NCBI GenBank assembly: GCA_905373425.1
Contig: CAJPST010000021.1
Span: 1-16,569 of the forward strand
DNA: 16,569 bases
Reading direction: 5' to 3'
Source: an uncultured Mesocricetibacter sp.
GTDB taxonomy: Bacteria > Pseudomonadota > Gammaproteobacteria > Enterobacterales > Pasteurellaceae
Part shown: in pieces, positions 7,415-14,767 of the stretch
Numbering within the stretch: the first letter of the stretch is position 1
Layout: every line of letters starts with the position of its first letter
The notes under the pieces: model-generated
Seen by the model: the letters and a program-made list of their open reading frames with translations, nothing else
What the model was told of the DNA's origin: nothing
Databases searched by the model: none
Position numbers and translations under genes: made by a program

Positions 7415-8785
7415 ATGCGTTCATTTGTTCATATTTGTGCAAAGTGCGGTCTGTTTTTACTGAGTTTTATCGCAACCGCAAAAGAGCCGATTGCCGATAA
7501 TAATGTTTTTTCAATTCGTTTAAAACAAGCTCCTCTTGTCACTACAATGCAACAATTGGCGGCGGAACAAAATGTTAATTTAATTATTGATGATGAAATG
7601 GAAGGCACGGTTTCATTACAACTGGAAAATACTGATTTAGATCAGCTACTTCGCGCAGTTGCTAAAATTAAACAGTTAGAATTGTGGCAAGAAAACGGCA
7701 TCTATTATTTAAGTAAGGGGGAAAAGCATTCGGCAAATTCCATAGCAATGAATCCCCCTGAAACAGTTGAGAATTTGCCTGTGCCGGATAATATGCCGAC
7801 TCTTTCGTCAACCACAATTAAACTACATTTTGCCAAAGCTTCCGAAGTGATGAAATCGCTGACATCAGGGAGCGGTTCAATGTTATCGCCTAACGGTAGC
7901 ATTTCTTTTGATGAGCGCAGTAATCTATTGATTATCCGCGATGAAAAAGCGTCAATTAAAAATATTAAAAAACTGGTTGCCGAGTTGGATAAACCGATAG
8001 AGCAAATTGCTATAGAGGCACGGATCGTCAACATCAGTGATGAAAGTTTAGACGAATTGGGCGTGCGTTGGGGCGTATTTGAACCAAGTCAAAGTTCACG
8101 TAAAGTGATGGGTTCACTGGCGGCAAACGGGTTTACTAATGTGGCGGAAAATCTCAATGTAAATTTTGGTACGACAAATCTGCCTGCAGCTTCTGCGGCG
8201 ATTCAAGTAGCACGTATTAATGGCCGCCTGCTAGATTTAGAATTAAGTGCATTAGAGCGTGAAAACAACGTAAAAATTATTGCCAGCCCGAAATTACTGA
8301 CAACTAACAAGAAAAGTGCCAGTATCAAACAGGGTACAGAGATTCCTTATGTTTCCACCAATGAAAAGAGCGGTTCACAAAACGTGGAATTTCGCGAGGC
8401 GGTGTTAGGTTTAGAAGTGACGCCACATATTTCACGTGACAACGCAATTTTGCTGGATTTGGTGGTTAGTCAAAACGCTCCGGGTGCGACTATTGCATCA
8501 GGCGAAGGAGAGGTTATCTTGATCGACAAACAAGAAATTAACACACAGGTATTTGCCAAAGACGGAGAAACCATTGTGCTCGGCGGCGTGTTTCAGGATA
8601 CTATTAGTAAAGGCATAGATAAAGTACCGTTATTAGGCGACGTACCGGGGTTAAAACATTTATTTAGTCGTGAAAGCGAACGGCATCAAAAACGTGAATT
8701 AGTAATTTTTGTTACACCACATATTTTGAAACAAGGGCAAACCTTACAACAACTCCAACAAACACCAGAAAAACCAATTAAATAA
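7415..8785 (+). CDS. comE: Competence secretin ComE (PilQ-like)
   Basis: Outer-membrane secretin forming the gated ring through which the pilus passes and DNA enters the periplasm; 456 residues. A signal peptide covers about residues 1-22. A short STN/N0-like domain spans 35-100, a Ser/Pro-rich linker about 105-130, an N1 secretin domain 133-195, and the multimerising secretin core about 215-440. The core carries the hallmark VPLLGDVPGLKHLF at 404-417 and ends with ELVIFVTPHIL. It is shorter than type IV pilus PilQ because it lacks AMIN domains, as expected for ComE. AAGGA precedes the ATG. A DNA uptake sequence (7442-7450) is embedded in the signal-peptide codons, encoding KCGL. No comF follows. 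Confidence 0.95.
   Translation: MRSFVHICAKCGLFLLSFIATAKEPIADNNVFSIRLKQAPLVTTMQQLAAEQNVNLIIDDEMEGTVSLQLENTDLDQLLRAVAKIKQLELWQENGIYYLSKGEKHSANSIAMNPPETVENLPVPDNMPTLSSTTIKLHFAKASEVMKSLTSGSGSMLSPNGSISFDERSNLLIIRDEKASIKNIKKLVAELDKPIEQIAIEARIVNISDESLDELGVRWGVFEPSQSSRKVMGSLAANGFTNVAENLNVNFGTTNLPAASAAIQVARINGRLLDLELSALERENNVKIIASPKLLTTNKKSASIKQGTEIPYVSTNEKSGSQNVEFREAVLGLEVTPHISRDNAILLDLVVSQNAPGATIASGEGEVILIDKQEINTQVFAKDGETIVLGGVFQDTISKGIDKVPLLGDVPGLKHLFSRESERHQKRELVIFVTPHILKQGQTLQQLQQTPEKPIK
7442..7450 (+). repeat. DNA uptake sequence in the comE signal-peptide codons
   Basis: A perfect AAGTGCGGT followed by CTGTTTTTA, a typical core plus T-rich tail. It encodes part of residues 10-12 of the secretin signal peptide. 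Confidence 0.9.
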
Positions 8786-8931
8786 TATGCCTAAATAGTC
8801 GCCAGTGCCACTGCTAGGCGGTGGATTATATTTTGCTAAAAAATTTCTGTGGAAAATCTATGAAAAAATGACCGCACTTTTCAGTGCAAAGGAACATCTT
8901 CAAAAATTATCTTAGATATACTGCTAGAAAT
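8786..8931. other. Gap after comE where comF would be expected
   Basis: No gene is supported here. The stretch holds an 11-bp palindrome, CAGTGCCACTG (8803-8813), inside a wider imperfect hairpin (CGCC at 8800 to GGCG at 8817), and one uptake sequence. A 36-codon GTG-initiated frame at 8805-8915 has no ribosome binding site and is not called. In H. influenzae comF directly follows comE; here nothing coding for a phosphoribosyltransferase-like protein is found before the tRNA terminator. Confidence 0.6.
8871..8887 (-). repeat. DNA uptake sequence forming a small hairpin
   Basis: A perfect ACCGCACTT core (8871-8879). Its GCACT pairs with a nearby AGTGC (8883-8887), and on the minus strand the hairpin is followed by TCATTTTTTC. 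It may act as a weak second terminator behind the tRNA operon; the stem is only 5 bp plus two G-U pairs. Confidence 0.7.
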
Positions 8932-8968
8932 GAAAGAAGCCGTTAGCTTAAAACTAACGGCTTCTTTC
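8932..8968. terminator. Terminator of the tRNA-Phe/tRNA-Asn operon, convergent with comE
   Basis: A perfect 15-bp inverted repeat (8932-8946 with 8954-8968) around a 7-base loop, CTTAAAA. The minus-strand form ends in CTTCTTTCATTTC and lies 7 bases past the tRNA-Asn 3' end. The same stem reads on the plus strand with TTCTTTCTT, so it can also end transcripts leaving comE. Confidence 0.85.
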
Positions 8969-8975
8969 TTAAATA

Positions 8976-9051
8976 TGGCTCCTCCTGCGGGACTCGAACC
9001 TGCGACATATGGATTAACAGTCCACCGTTCTACCGACTGAACTAAGGAGGA
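8976..9051 (-). tRNA. tRNA-Asn (GTT)
   Basis: Read on the minus strand, this is a 76-base tRNA with a 7-bp acceptor stem (TCCTCCT with AGGAGGA), discriminator G and an encoded CCA end. The anticodon loop is CTGTTAA, giving anticodon GTT (asparagine). The T-arm GGTTCGAGTCC consensus is intact. It follows tRNA-Phe after five bases, so the two are processed from one transcript. Confidence 0.97.
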
Positions 9052-9056
9052 AAAGA

Positions 9057-9132
9057 TGGTGCCTCGAGGCGGAATCGAACCACCGACACGGGGATTTTCA
9101 ATCCCCTGCTCTACCGACTGAGCTATCGAGGC
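9057..9132 (-). tRNA. tRNA-Phe (GAA)
   Basis: A 76-base tRNA on the minus strand with a 7-bp acceptor stem (GCCTCGA with TCGAGGC), discriminator A and encoded CCA. The anticodon stem GGGGA/TCCCC holds the loop TTGAAAA, giving anticodon GAA (phenylalanine). D-arm and T-arm consensus bases are present. It is the promoter-proximal tRNA of the pair. Confidence 0.97.
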
Positions 9133-9159
9133 GCAACGCTTATCGCGTCAACGGGGCGT

Positions 9160-9188
9160 ATTAAACCGTTTTTTAGGCGGCAAGTCAA
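9160..9188 (-). promoter_or_regulatory. sigma70 promoter of the tRNA operon
   Basis: On the minus strand, TTGACT (-35, 9183-9188) and TTTAAT (-10, 9160-9165) are separated by exactly 17 bases. The bases just after the -10 are ACGCCCCG, a GC-rich discriminator typical of stringently controlled stable-RNA promoters. The predicted start lies about 20 bases before the tRNA-Phe 5' end. Confidence 0.88.
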
Positions 9189-9222
9189 CACCTATTTCAA
9201 AAAAATTGGCGTTTATTATTTG

Positions 9223-9259
9223 TTTGCCTGTTTAGTAGGCAAAACGCATATTTAATGCG
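9223..9259. other. Two small inverted repeats upstream of the tRNA promoter
   Basis: TTTGCCT (9223-9229) pairs with AGGCAAA (9237-9243) around a 7-base loop, and CGCAT (9245-9249) pairs with ATGCG (9255-9259). They lie 35-75 bases upstream of the tRNA -35 element, a place where activator or nucleoid-protein sites often occur. No specific factor can be assigned. Confidence 0.4.
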
Positions 9260-9290
9260 CAATGAGCTTTTATGACGGGCCATCATAAAA

Positions 9291-9323
9291 AAATACCCGT
9301 CAAATAAAATCTGACGGGTATTT
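9291..9323 (-). terminator. Terminator downstream of mltC
   Basis: A perfect 12-bp inverted repeat (AAATACCCGTCA at 9291-9302, TGACGGGTATTT at 9312-9323) with a 9-base loop. On the minus strand the stem runs into TTTTTTT, a strong rho-independent terminator about 20 bases after the mltC stop. A second short hairpin (TTTTATGA with TCATAAAA, 9268-9290) lies just beyond and reuses the TGACGGG word. Confidence 0.9.
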
Positions 9324-9341
9324 AGAATAACCTTTTCGTAA

Positions 9342-10421
9342 TTAACGTGCTCCACGATAGCTTTTTTGCGCTTTGTCCACTTTTATCAAATAATTTCTCG
9401 CTTGTGCCGATGGATGGCGTGTAGTAAGAATGCGATAAACTTGGTCAGGAGACATACTGTTAATTTCCGCAATTGCCGAATACGGATCGGAATCAAACAC
9501 TCTTAACACAGCTCCGGCACCACTATTATAAGCGGAAATCATCGCATAACGCATGGATGTGGAATCGGTAATACCTTGTAAATACTCATTTTTTAACAGC
9601 CATAAATAAGCCACGCCCGCATCAATATTTTTTTCCGGATCAAACAGATAGCTTTTACTTGGTTGCCCCGAACGTCCTTTCATTTCAAATATATCACGTC
9701 CGGCACTGTGTGGAACTACCTGCATTAACCCCATCGCATTTGCATAACTAATCGCATAAGGGTTAAAACTAGATTCGGTTTGCATAATTCCTAAAATTAG
9801 GCTTTCATCGATATTATATTGACGAGCGGATTTACGAATAAACGGTAAATATTTGCGTGCACGTACACCAACGTGGTTGGCAATCATCGGAATACTTACA
9901 AATTGCACGGTTTTTCCGTTGCTTAAGCGACGAGTCTGCAATTTATTTTGGATCAAATACATTGCGAAATTATTGGCTACACTTACGTTATTAATCGCAC
10001 CACCTAAATTATCAACCACCTGCCCAACAAGGAATGGACGAGAGCTTATCGGCACATCTCCTGAGGCAAATAGGTCAATCCCTTTTGCATCAGAGCCCAT
10101 CAAGAGGGTATGTACGATAGACTTATGTAAGCGGCTCGTGTCGTTAGTTAGGGTTTCAATAGTGATCTGGCCTTCTTCAAAGCTAATGTGACTACGCGTA
10201 TTATAACTATCTGTGTATTTTACATAATCTTTTCGACTTGCTACCAACAGCTCATTCACACCCCAAATCTGGTCGATATTTTGCGAAAACTGACCGGTTA
10301 GCAAATCCAATCCATGCGTGTCTTTTGCAAACGTATCATCATAATTCGGAGCCGAATCGGAGGATGAACAGCCATACAAAAACGGAATTAGTGCTAGAAT
10401 TAAAAATTTCTTCATTTTCAT
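9342..10421 (-). CDS. mltC: Membrane-bound lytic murein transglycosylase C
   Basis: MltC is an outer-membrane lipoprotein that cleaves the glycan strands of peptidoglycan, leaving 1,6-anhydro ends. The frame is open from 10481, but the signal sequence begins at MKMKKFLILALIPFLYGC, so I place the start at 10421, giving 359 residues, the E. coli length; 10415 is also possible. The lipobox is LYGC with the lipidated Cys18, and Ser at +2 favours outer-membrane sorting. The N-terminal MltC domain runs to about residue 175, and the SLT catalytic domain follows with Glu216 in IMQTESSFNPYA, then GLMQVV and AYNSGAGAV motifs. The start lies 10 bases after the yggX stop with no clear ribosome binding site, which suggests coupling. 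It is the last gene of the mutY operon. Confidence 0.95.
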   Translation of the reverse strand: MKMKKFLILALIPFLYGCSSSDSAPNYDDTFAKDTHGLDLLTGQFSQNIDQIWGVNELLVASRKDYVKYTDSYNTRSHISFEEGQITIETLTNDTSRLHKSIVHTLLMGSDAKGIDLFASGDVPISSRPFLVGQVVDNLGGAINNVSVANNFAMYLIQNKLQTRRLSNGKTVQFVSIPMIANHVGVRARKYLPFIRKSARQYNIDESLILGIMQTESSFNPYAISYANAMGLMQVVPHSAGRDIFEMKGRSGQPSKSYLFDPEKNIDAGVAYLWLLKNEYLQGITDSTSMRYAMISAYNSGAGAVLRVFDSDPYSAIAEINSMSPDQVYRILTTRHPSAQARNYLIKVDKAQKSYRGAR

Positions 10422-10431
10422 GTTATTGATA

Positions 10432-10704
10432 TTATTCTGACGGTGGAACGTAGCCTTCGATATGGACCTCTTTTCCTTCAAAAAGAAAACTGACCATTTC
10501 TTGTTCTAATAACTTGCGATGTTCGACATTCATCATATTTAACTTTTTCTCGTTGACAAGCATTGTTTGTTTTTTCATCCATTCGCCCCATGCTTGTTTA
10601 CTGATATTATCAAAAATACGCTTACCTAGCTCACCCGGATATAATTGAAAATCCAAGCCGTCGGCTTCTTGTTTTAAATACTGACAAAATACGGTTCTTG
10701 ACAT
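10432..10704 (-). CDS. yggX: Probable Fe(2+)-trafficking protein YggX
   Basis: A 90-residue cytoplasmic protein of the YggX family, implicated in iron handling and in protecting Fe-S clusters from oxidative damage. The family N-terminus MSRTVFCQYLKQEADGLD is intact, with the conserved Cys7, as is FDNISKQAWGEWMKKQTMLVNEKKLNM. It begins two bases after the mutY stop, and its ribosome binding site (AAAGGAAATAGGA) overlaps the last mutY codons, so translation is probably coupled. Pairing with mutY makes functional sense: MutY carries an oxygen-sensitive 4Fe-4S cluster, and both proteins act against oxidative damage. Confidence 0.96.
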   Translation of the reverse strand: MSRTVFCQYLKQEADGLDFQLYPGELGKRIFDNISKQAWGEWMKKQTMLVNEKKLNMMNVEHRKLLEQEMVSFLFEGKEVHIEGYVPPSE

Positions 10705-10706
10705 TC

Positions 10707-11819
10707 CTATTTCCTTTTCTGAAACTCAATTAATAAATTTTTTACCGGCGCAGCCAGCCCGATTTGATCCGGAACTTGTGGATCATACCAATATTTGACA
10801 GCACTTGATATAAAAGATTTATATTCTGCCGGATTTTCCGTCACTTTTTTCCAAGCTGAACAATCTTCGTCAACAATTTCAGCATCAATTTCCACATAAA
10901 TTGGATAAATATCTAAATGAAAATGACTGAAAGTATGTCGAAATCCAGCCCACTCTTGATATCGATTAATTCCTTGCTGTTGCAGATATTTTAATAAATC
11001 CGCTTTATTCTCAAACTGAGGAAAACAATATAACCCGCCCCATAGTCCGGAATTTTTACGTTGTTCTAACGCAACTTTCCCTTGTTTAGACAAAATTAAA
11101 AAATAACTTTCTCGCTCGGGAAGATTTTTTTTCGGCTTTTTCGTTGGATATTTTGCCTGACTGTCAGTCAAATTTGCCTGACAATCAACACGTAACGGGC
11201 AAAGTTGGCATTTTGGCTTAGAGCGCGTGCAAACCATTGCCCCAATATCCATCACCGCCTGATTAAAATCTGCTACTTGTAGAATTGGCGTAACTTTCGC
11301 ACTCAATTCCCACAAGTGTTGTTCCGTTTTTTTATCACCACTCCAACCGCTTACCGCAAAATAGCGGGATAGCACACGTTTTACATTACCGTCTAAAATA
11401 GGATAAGGAGCATTTAAACAAGATGACAAAATCGCTCCCGCAGTGCTACGACCGATACCCGGCAAATCCAAAATCTGCTGAAAATCCGTAGGAAATTCAC
11501 CGTGATAACAATCACGAATGATTTGCGCAGCCTTGTGCAAATTGCGTGCTCGTGCGTAATAACCTAATCCTGTCCATAAATGCAATACTTCATCCAAAGG
11601 CGCATCAGCAAGTGCATTCACATTCGGAAAGGTTTTGATAAACCGTTCAAAATAAGGAATGACTGTTGCCACTTGAGTTTGCTGCAACATCACTTCCGAC
11701 AGCCACACCGCATACAAGCTCTTACCCTGTTGCCACGGCAAATGTTTACGCCCAAACTTGTCAAACCAAGTCAGCACAGCGGTGGCAAAAGGCATACTAG
11801 GAGAAGATTGAGCAAGCAT
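10707..11819 (-). CDS. mutY: Adenine DNA glycosylase MutY
   Basis: MutY removes adenine mispaired with 8-oxoguanine, preventing G:C to T:A mutations. All key elements are visible in its 370 residues: catalytic Glu42 in SEVMLQQT, the helix-hairpin-helix LPGIGRSTAGAI (119-130), catalytic Asp143 in LDGNVKRV, and the 4Fe-4S ligands C197-X6-C204-X2-C207-X5-C213. A NUDIX-like C-terminal domain (about 235-360) checks for 8-oxoguanine. The start could be Met1 (used here) or Met9; neither has a strong ribosome binding site. It is first of the mutY-yggX-mltC operon, the same order as in E. coli. In E. coli the divergent neighbour is trmB-yggL; here trmB-yggL lies 8 kb away. Confidence 0.97.
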   Translation of the reverse strand: MLAQSSPSMPFATAVLTWFDKFGRKHLPWQQGKSLYAVWLSEVMLQQTQVATVIPYFERFIKTFPNVNALADAPLDEVLHLWTGLGYYARARNLHKAAQIIRDCYHGEFPTDFQQILDLPGIGRSTAGAILSSCLNAPYPILDGNVKRVLSRYFAVSGWSGDKKTEQHLWELSAKVTPILQVADFNQAVMDIGAMVCTRSKPKCQLCPLRVDCQANLTDSQAKYPTKKPKKNLPERESYFLILSKQGKVALEQRKNSGLWGGLYCFPQFENKADLLKYLQQQGINRYQEWAGFRHTFSHFHLDIYPIYVEIDAEIVDEDCSAWKKVTENPAEYKSFISSAVKYWYDPQVPDQIGLAAPVKNLLIEFQKRK

Positions 11820-12099
11820 TTAGTTAAAATTAAGTTAAAGTGCGATCAAAATTTTACGGAATTTTAACATGGTTGATCTATTTATAAAATGATAAAAATT
11901 TGCCCGGAATTAAAGCGGATAATAATTAAATAGAAAACCTACTTTTTTGTTTAAATTGAATTTAAACGCACATACTCCGCATAGAGAGCTTTCACTTAAT
12001 GTTATGGTTTGTCAGAATAGAATGGTTTTTCTATAACCTTTATAGGAAGAGCATAGACTGGCGATTCACCACTTGCTAGTGAAAAATATAAGAAAAAAT
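11820..12099. other. Gene-free region upstream of mutY
   Basis: No coding frame is convincing in this stretch. It should contain the mutY promoter on the minus strand; TATAAA near 11881-11890 and TTAAAAT near 11865 are possible -10 elements, but none has a good -35. A one-base-off uptake sequence (AAGTGCGAT, 11838-11846) lies just upstream of mutY. The most regular element is a perfect 19-base palindrome at 11949-11967. A weak inverted repeat CTATA/TATAG lies near 12030-12045. Confidence 0.6.
11949..11967. repeat. Perfect 19-base palindrome of unknown role
   Basis: GTTTAAATT and AATTTAAAC flank a single central G. The two 9-base arms match exactly. It could be an operator for a dimeric regulator or a weak AT-rich hairpin; no regulator can be named. 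It lies about 130 bases upstream of mutY. Confidence 0.5.
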
Positions 12100-12134
12100 G
12101 ACCGCACTTTTATCAAAACAAACAAAGTGCGGTC
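12100..12134. terminator. Bidirectional terminator built from an inverted pair of uptake sequences
   Basis: GACCGCACTTT (12100-12110) and AAAGTGCGGTC (12124-12134) form a perfect 11-bp stem with a 13-base loop; each arm is a complete uptake-sequence core (12101-12109 and 12125-12133). On the minus strand, downstream of the res stop, the stem is followed by ATTTTTTC; on the plus strand by TGTTTTTAG. It therefore fits a rho-independent terminator in both directions. Paired uptake sequences acting as terminators are known in Haemophilus. Confidence 0.9.
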
Positions 12135-12157
12135 TGTTTTTAGAATAATTAATGTGT

Positions 12158-14758
12158 CTAAACAGCAAGTTCCTCTACTTTTTCTACTACACGATATTCC
12201 AAATCATTGTAATCTCTACGGAGATGTTCAAAATTCTTTCTGGCATAAGCAATTTTCATTTGTTCTGAAGGATCCAACTTGCTTTCATCCACACCACGCT
12301 GAATACCCTTACCGGTATTTTTGGTTTCCGCCACAAAGTAAACTTTATTCTGCCCTTTAAATACTACTGCCCAGTCGGGATTATAATTCCCCAATGGCGT
12401 TGGAACTTTAAAATTTTTCGGTAACTTAAAATAAAACTCGACATCTTCACTGCTTTCACAATGGCGGGCAAACGTATTTTCCGTGTTGGAATCTAGAGCA
12501 ATATAGCCCTCATAAATGGTTTTTGATTGATTACTCACAGAAAAACTGTATTGATTAAGATAAAACTCAAAATCCTTAAATAATGTCATTTCATAGGTGC
12601 GATCCGCAATGCGGTGATATTCCACACCATCCGCCATAATTTGACTTAACGCTTCATTAATTCTTTCTGCAACCAAATCAATAAAACGTTGTGGATTATG
12701 ATAAATCTCTGCCAATCGTTCTGATTTTTGCAAAATACGGCAAATGGTTTGACGGGTTAACCCGGTTTTCTTCTGTAATTCGCCCAACACATCGGGAATA
12801 TCCCAGTGAGTTTTTGAGGTTACCTGATTGGAAGAACGATATTCTGTCGTCACACCTTTTTCATTAATCGCAAAGGCGACCTTTTCATGTCGAATTTTCA
12901 CCTCATCAATACGTGGCATTTTGACCAAATTTTTGACCGCACTTTCGATCAGCTCATCCTGTGAAAAATTGACCCGATAAGTCGTTTGGTGCTTAATGCG
13001 TTCCCAAATCGCTGCAAATTCAGGGTGTTGGCAAAAATCTTTGCGATAACGCACATATTTTCGATCCAACTTATTTTTAATTTGTCCTTTATCAAAGGAC
13101 ACACCGCAATCTTCTTCAATTTCCCGTTGTAATTTGGCAGCAAATTCCTCATAGCTTTCATTGGCAATCACTGTCAGGATATTTTTATCCCGCTCATGAC
13201 TTCTTACGCCAAACCGGTTCACCGGCAAGCGCAATCCACGTCCGATTTCTTGTCGTTTTCTAATTTCCGAATGGGTATCGTTCAACGTACAAATTTGAAA
13301 CACATTCGGATTATCCCACCCCTCACGCAAAGCTGAGTGAGAGAAAATAAAACGCAACGGCTTATCCAAAGACAGTAAGGTTTCTTTATCCCGCATAATT
13401 AAATGATACGTGTCATTATCCGCCTGTGTTGTACCGTTGGTATCTTTCAAAACGCCTTTTTTATCTTTGGAAAAATAACCTTCATGCACACTCGTTGGAT
13501 CTTCATCAGTTAATTCACGATAAATTTCCTCAAACCATTGATAAAATTTACCGTCGTTGCGGTAGTTATCCACTTTATCAATAAAAAATAGCGACAACAC
13601 TTTAATACCTAACGGATTTAACTGTTTTTCTTTGTGTAAATGCTCTTCAATAGTTCGGCGAATTTGCATTTTTTGAATGTCGTCCTTCAATAATGAATTA
13701 TCAACGCCTTTCGTCACTTTTAACCCGCCGGAAAATTGAATCTGTTGTTCCTCAACATTCATTCCTTCCAAAATATAGCCGATGCGGTAAGCCTCATTTT
13801 GTTTAGAAAGATCAAATAGATCTTGATTTTGTTTAATCGTGACGATTTTCTTCTTCATCGACTTATCATTCACCAAGATTTCCACTTTCGCCGACCAGCT
13901 TTTCGCACCTACGTTAATTTCTTTTAACGCCACATAAGCGCCATTCACATCATTATCCGCCAACACGCTGTCCACTTCGATTTGCTTCACTAAGCCTAAT
14001 TCGTACGCCTGCACGGGATTGAGGCGAAAAATCGGGTTATAGGCGTTTGTATGGGTTGCCGAATAGCGCAGAGTGAATAAAGGATTGAGACTTGCGATAG
14101 CATGACGGCGAATATCCGTTTCCATATTCTGCGGTTCATCAATAATCACAATAGGATTGACGTGTTGAATATAACGAATGGGCGCATCGCCACTTTCATT
14201 TTGTGTATTAATCACATTGCTTTCTTTAGCAAAGGCATCAATATTCATCACCAAAATTTCAATATGATTACCGGTAGCAAAGGCTTTTAAGCGGGAAAGT
14301 TGATTACTCTTATATTCATATTTCGGATTTACGCTCGGGTTATCAAACAGGGTGGCAAAGTGGCTACGCGTTGTTTCCAAGGTATGCAATACGCCCTCAC
14401 GAATAGGCACACTCGGCACCACAATCACAAATTTCTGCCAACCATATTGACGATTCAATTCAAAAATCGTACGTAAATAAACATAGGTTTTCCCCGTGCC
14501 TGTTTCCATTTCTACGGTAAAATTTCTACCCTGTTCCTCAATTAAAGTGCGGTAAAAATTAAAAGTATTTTGTTGCTTAGCCAAGTTTTGTTGCAACTGT
14601 TCATCATTAATTTGTAACGACAAATTCGCCACGAAACGCATATCATTCTGCGCTTTCAAACCGAATTCCGTTTGCTGATTAGGCTGTCCGATGAACAAAT
14701 CCACCGCCGCTTGAATCGCATGCGTTTGGTAATCCAAGGTTTCAAATTGAAGTTCCAT
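12158..14758 (-). CDS. res: Type III restriction enzyme, Res (helicase/nuclease) subunit
   Basis: Restriction subunit that, with Mod, cuts unmethylated DNA after ATP-driven communication between recognition sites. In its 866 residues the SF2 helicase motifs are complete: Walker A METGTGKT (84-91), Walker B DEPQ (207-210), YSATH (232-236), SALREGWDNPNVFQ (475-488) and QEIGRGLR (503-510). A C-terminal PD-(D/E)XK nuclease is visible as NPD (793-795) followed by ETK (811-813), giving Asp795, Glu811 and Lys813. No frameshift or stop interrupts it. It starts nine bases after the mod stop, with AAGGAGG ahead of the ATG, so it is co-transcribed with mod. Two uptake sequences lie inside (12936-12944 and 14545-14553), which suggests long residence in this family. 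Confidence 0.96.
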   Translation of the reverse strand: MELQFETLDYQTHAIQAAVDLFIGQPNQQTEFGLKAQNDMRFVANLSLQINDEQLQQNLAKQQNTFNFYRTLIEEQGRNFTVEMETGTGKTYVYLRTIFELNRQYGWQKFVIVVPSVPIREGVLHTLETTRSHFATLFDNPSVNPKYEYKSNQLSRLKAFATGNHIEILVMNIDAFAKESNVINTQNESGDAPIRYIQHVNPIVIIDEPQNMETDIRRHAIASLNPLFTLRYSATHTNAYNPIFRLNPVQAYELGLVKQIEVDSVLADNDVNGAYVALKEINVGAKSWSAKVEILVNDKSMKKKIVTIKQNQDLFDLSKQNEAYRIGYILEGMNVEEQQIQFSGGLKVTKGVDNSLLKDDIQKMQIRRTIEEHLHKEKQLNPLGIKVLSLFFIDKVDNYRNDGKFYQWFEEIYRELTDEDPTSVHEGYFSKDKKGVLKDTNGTTQADNDTYHLIMRDKETLLSLDKPLRFIFSHSALREGWDNPNVFQICTLNDTHSEIRKRQEIGRGLRLPVNRFGVRSHERDKNILTVIANESYEEFAAKLQREIEEDCGVSFDKGQIKNKLDRKYVRYRKDFCQHPEFAAIWERIKHQTTYRVNFSQDELIESAVKNLVKMPRIDEVKIRHEKVAFAINEKGVTTEYRSSNQVTSKTHWDIPDVLGELQKKTGLTRQTICRILQKSERLAEIYHNPQRFIDLVAERINEALSQIMADGVEYHRIADRTYEMTLFKDFEFYLNQYSFSVSNQSKTIYEGYIALDSNTENTFARHCESSEDVEFYFKLPKNFKVPTPLGNYNPDWAVVFKGQNKVYFVAETKNTGKGIQRGVDESKLDPSEQMKIAYARKNFEHLRRDYNDLEYRVVEKVEELAV
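12936..12944 (-). repeat. DNA uptake sequence inside res
   Basis: A perfect ACCGCACTT within the res coding region (encoding part of SAVKN), preceded by the AT-rich TTTTTG flank. Confidence 0.88.
14545..14553 (+). repeat. DNA uptake sequence inside res, near its 5' end
   Basis: A perfect AAGTGCGGT followed by AAAAATTAAAA, the expected core plus AT-rich tail, inside the early res codons. Confidence 0.88.
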
Positions 14759-14767
14759 TTTGCCTCC

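Noticed and set aside
8805..8915. GTG-initiated 36-codon frame that might be a comF remnant or small membrane peptide
   Set aside because: There is no ribosome binding site, an uptake sequence lies inside it, and the peptide shows no ComF-like cysteine or phosphoribosyltransferase motif.
8976..9132. tRNA pair as an integration site for a mobile element
   Set aside because: Both tRNAs are intact, no integrase gene is in the window, and no repeated tRNA 3' end was found nearby.
10422..10481. Upstream start for mltC giving 379 residues
   Set aside because: It would put 20 charged residues ahead of the lipoprotein signal peptide and overlap yggX by 50 bases; the 10421 start gives the family length.
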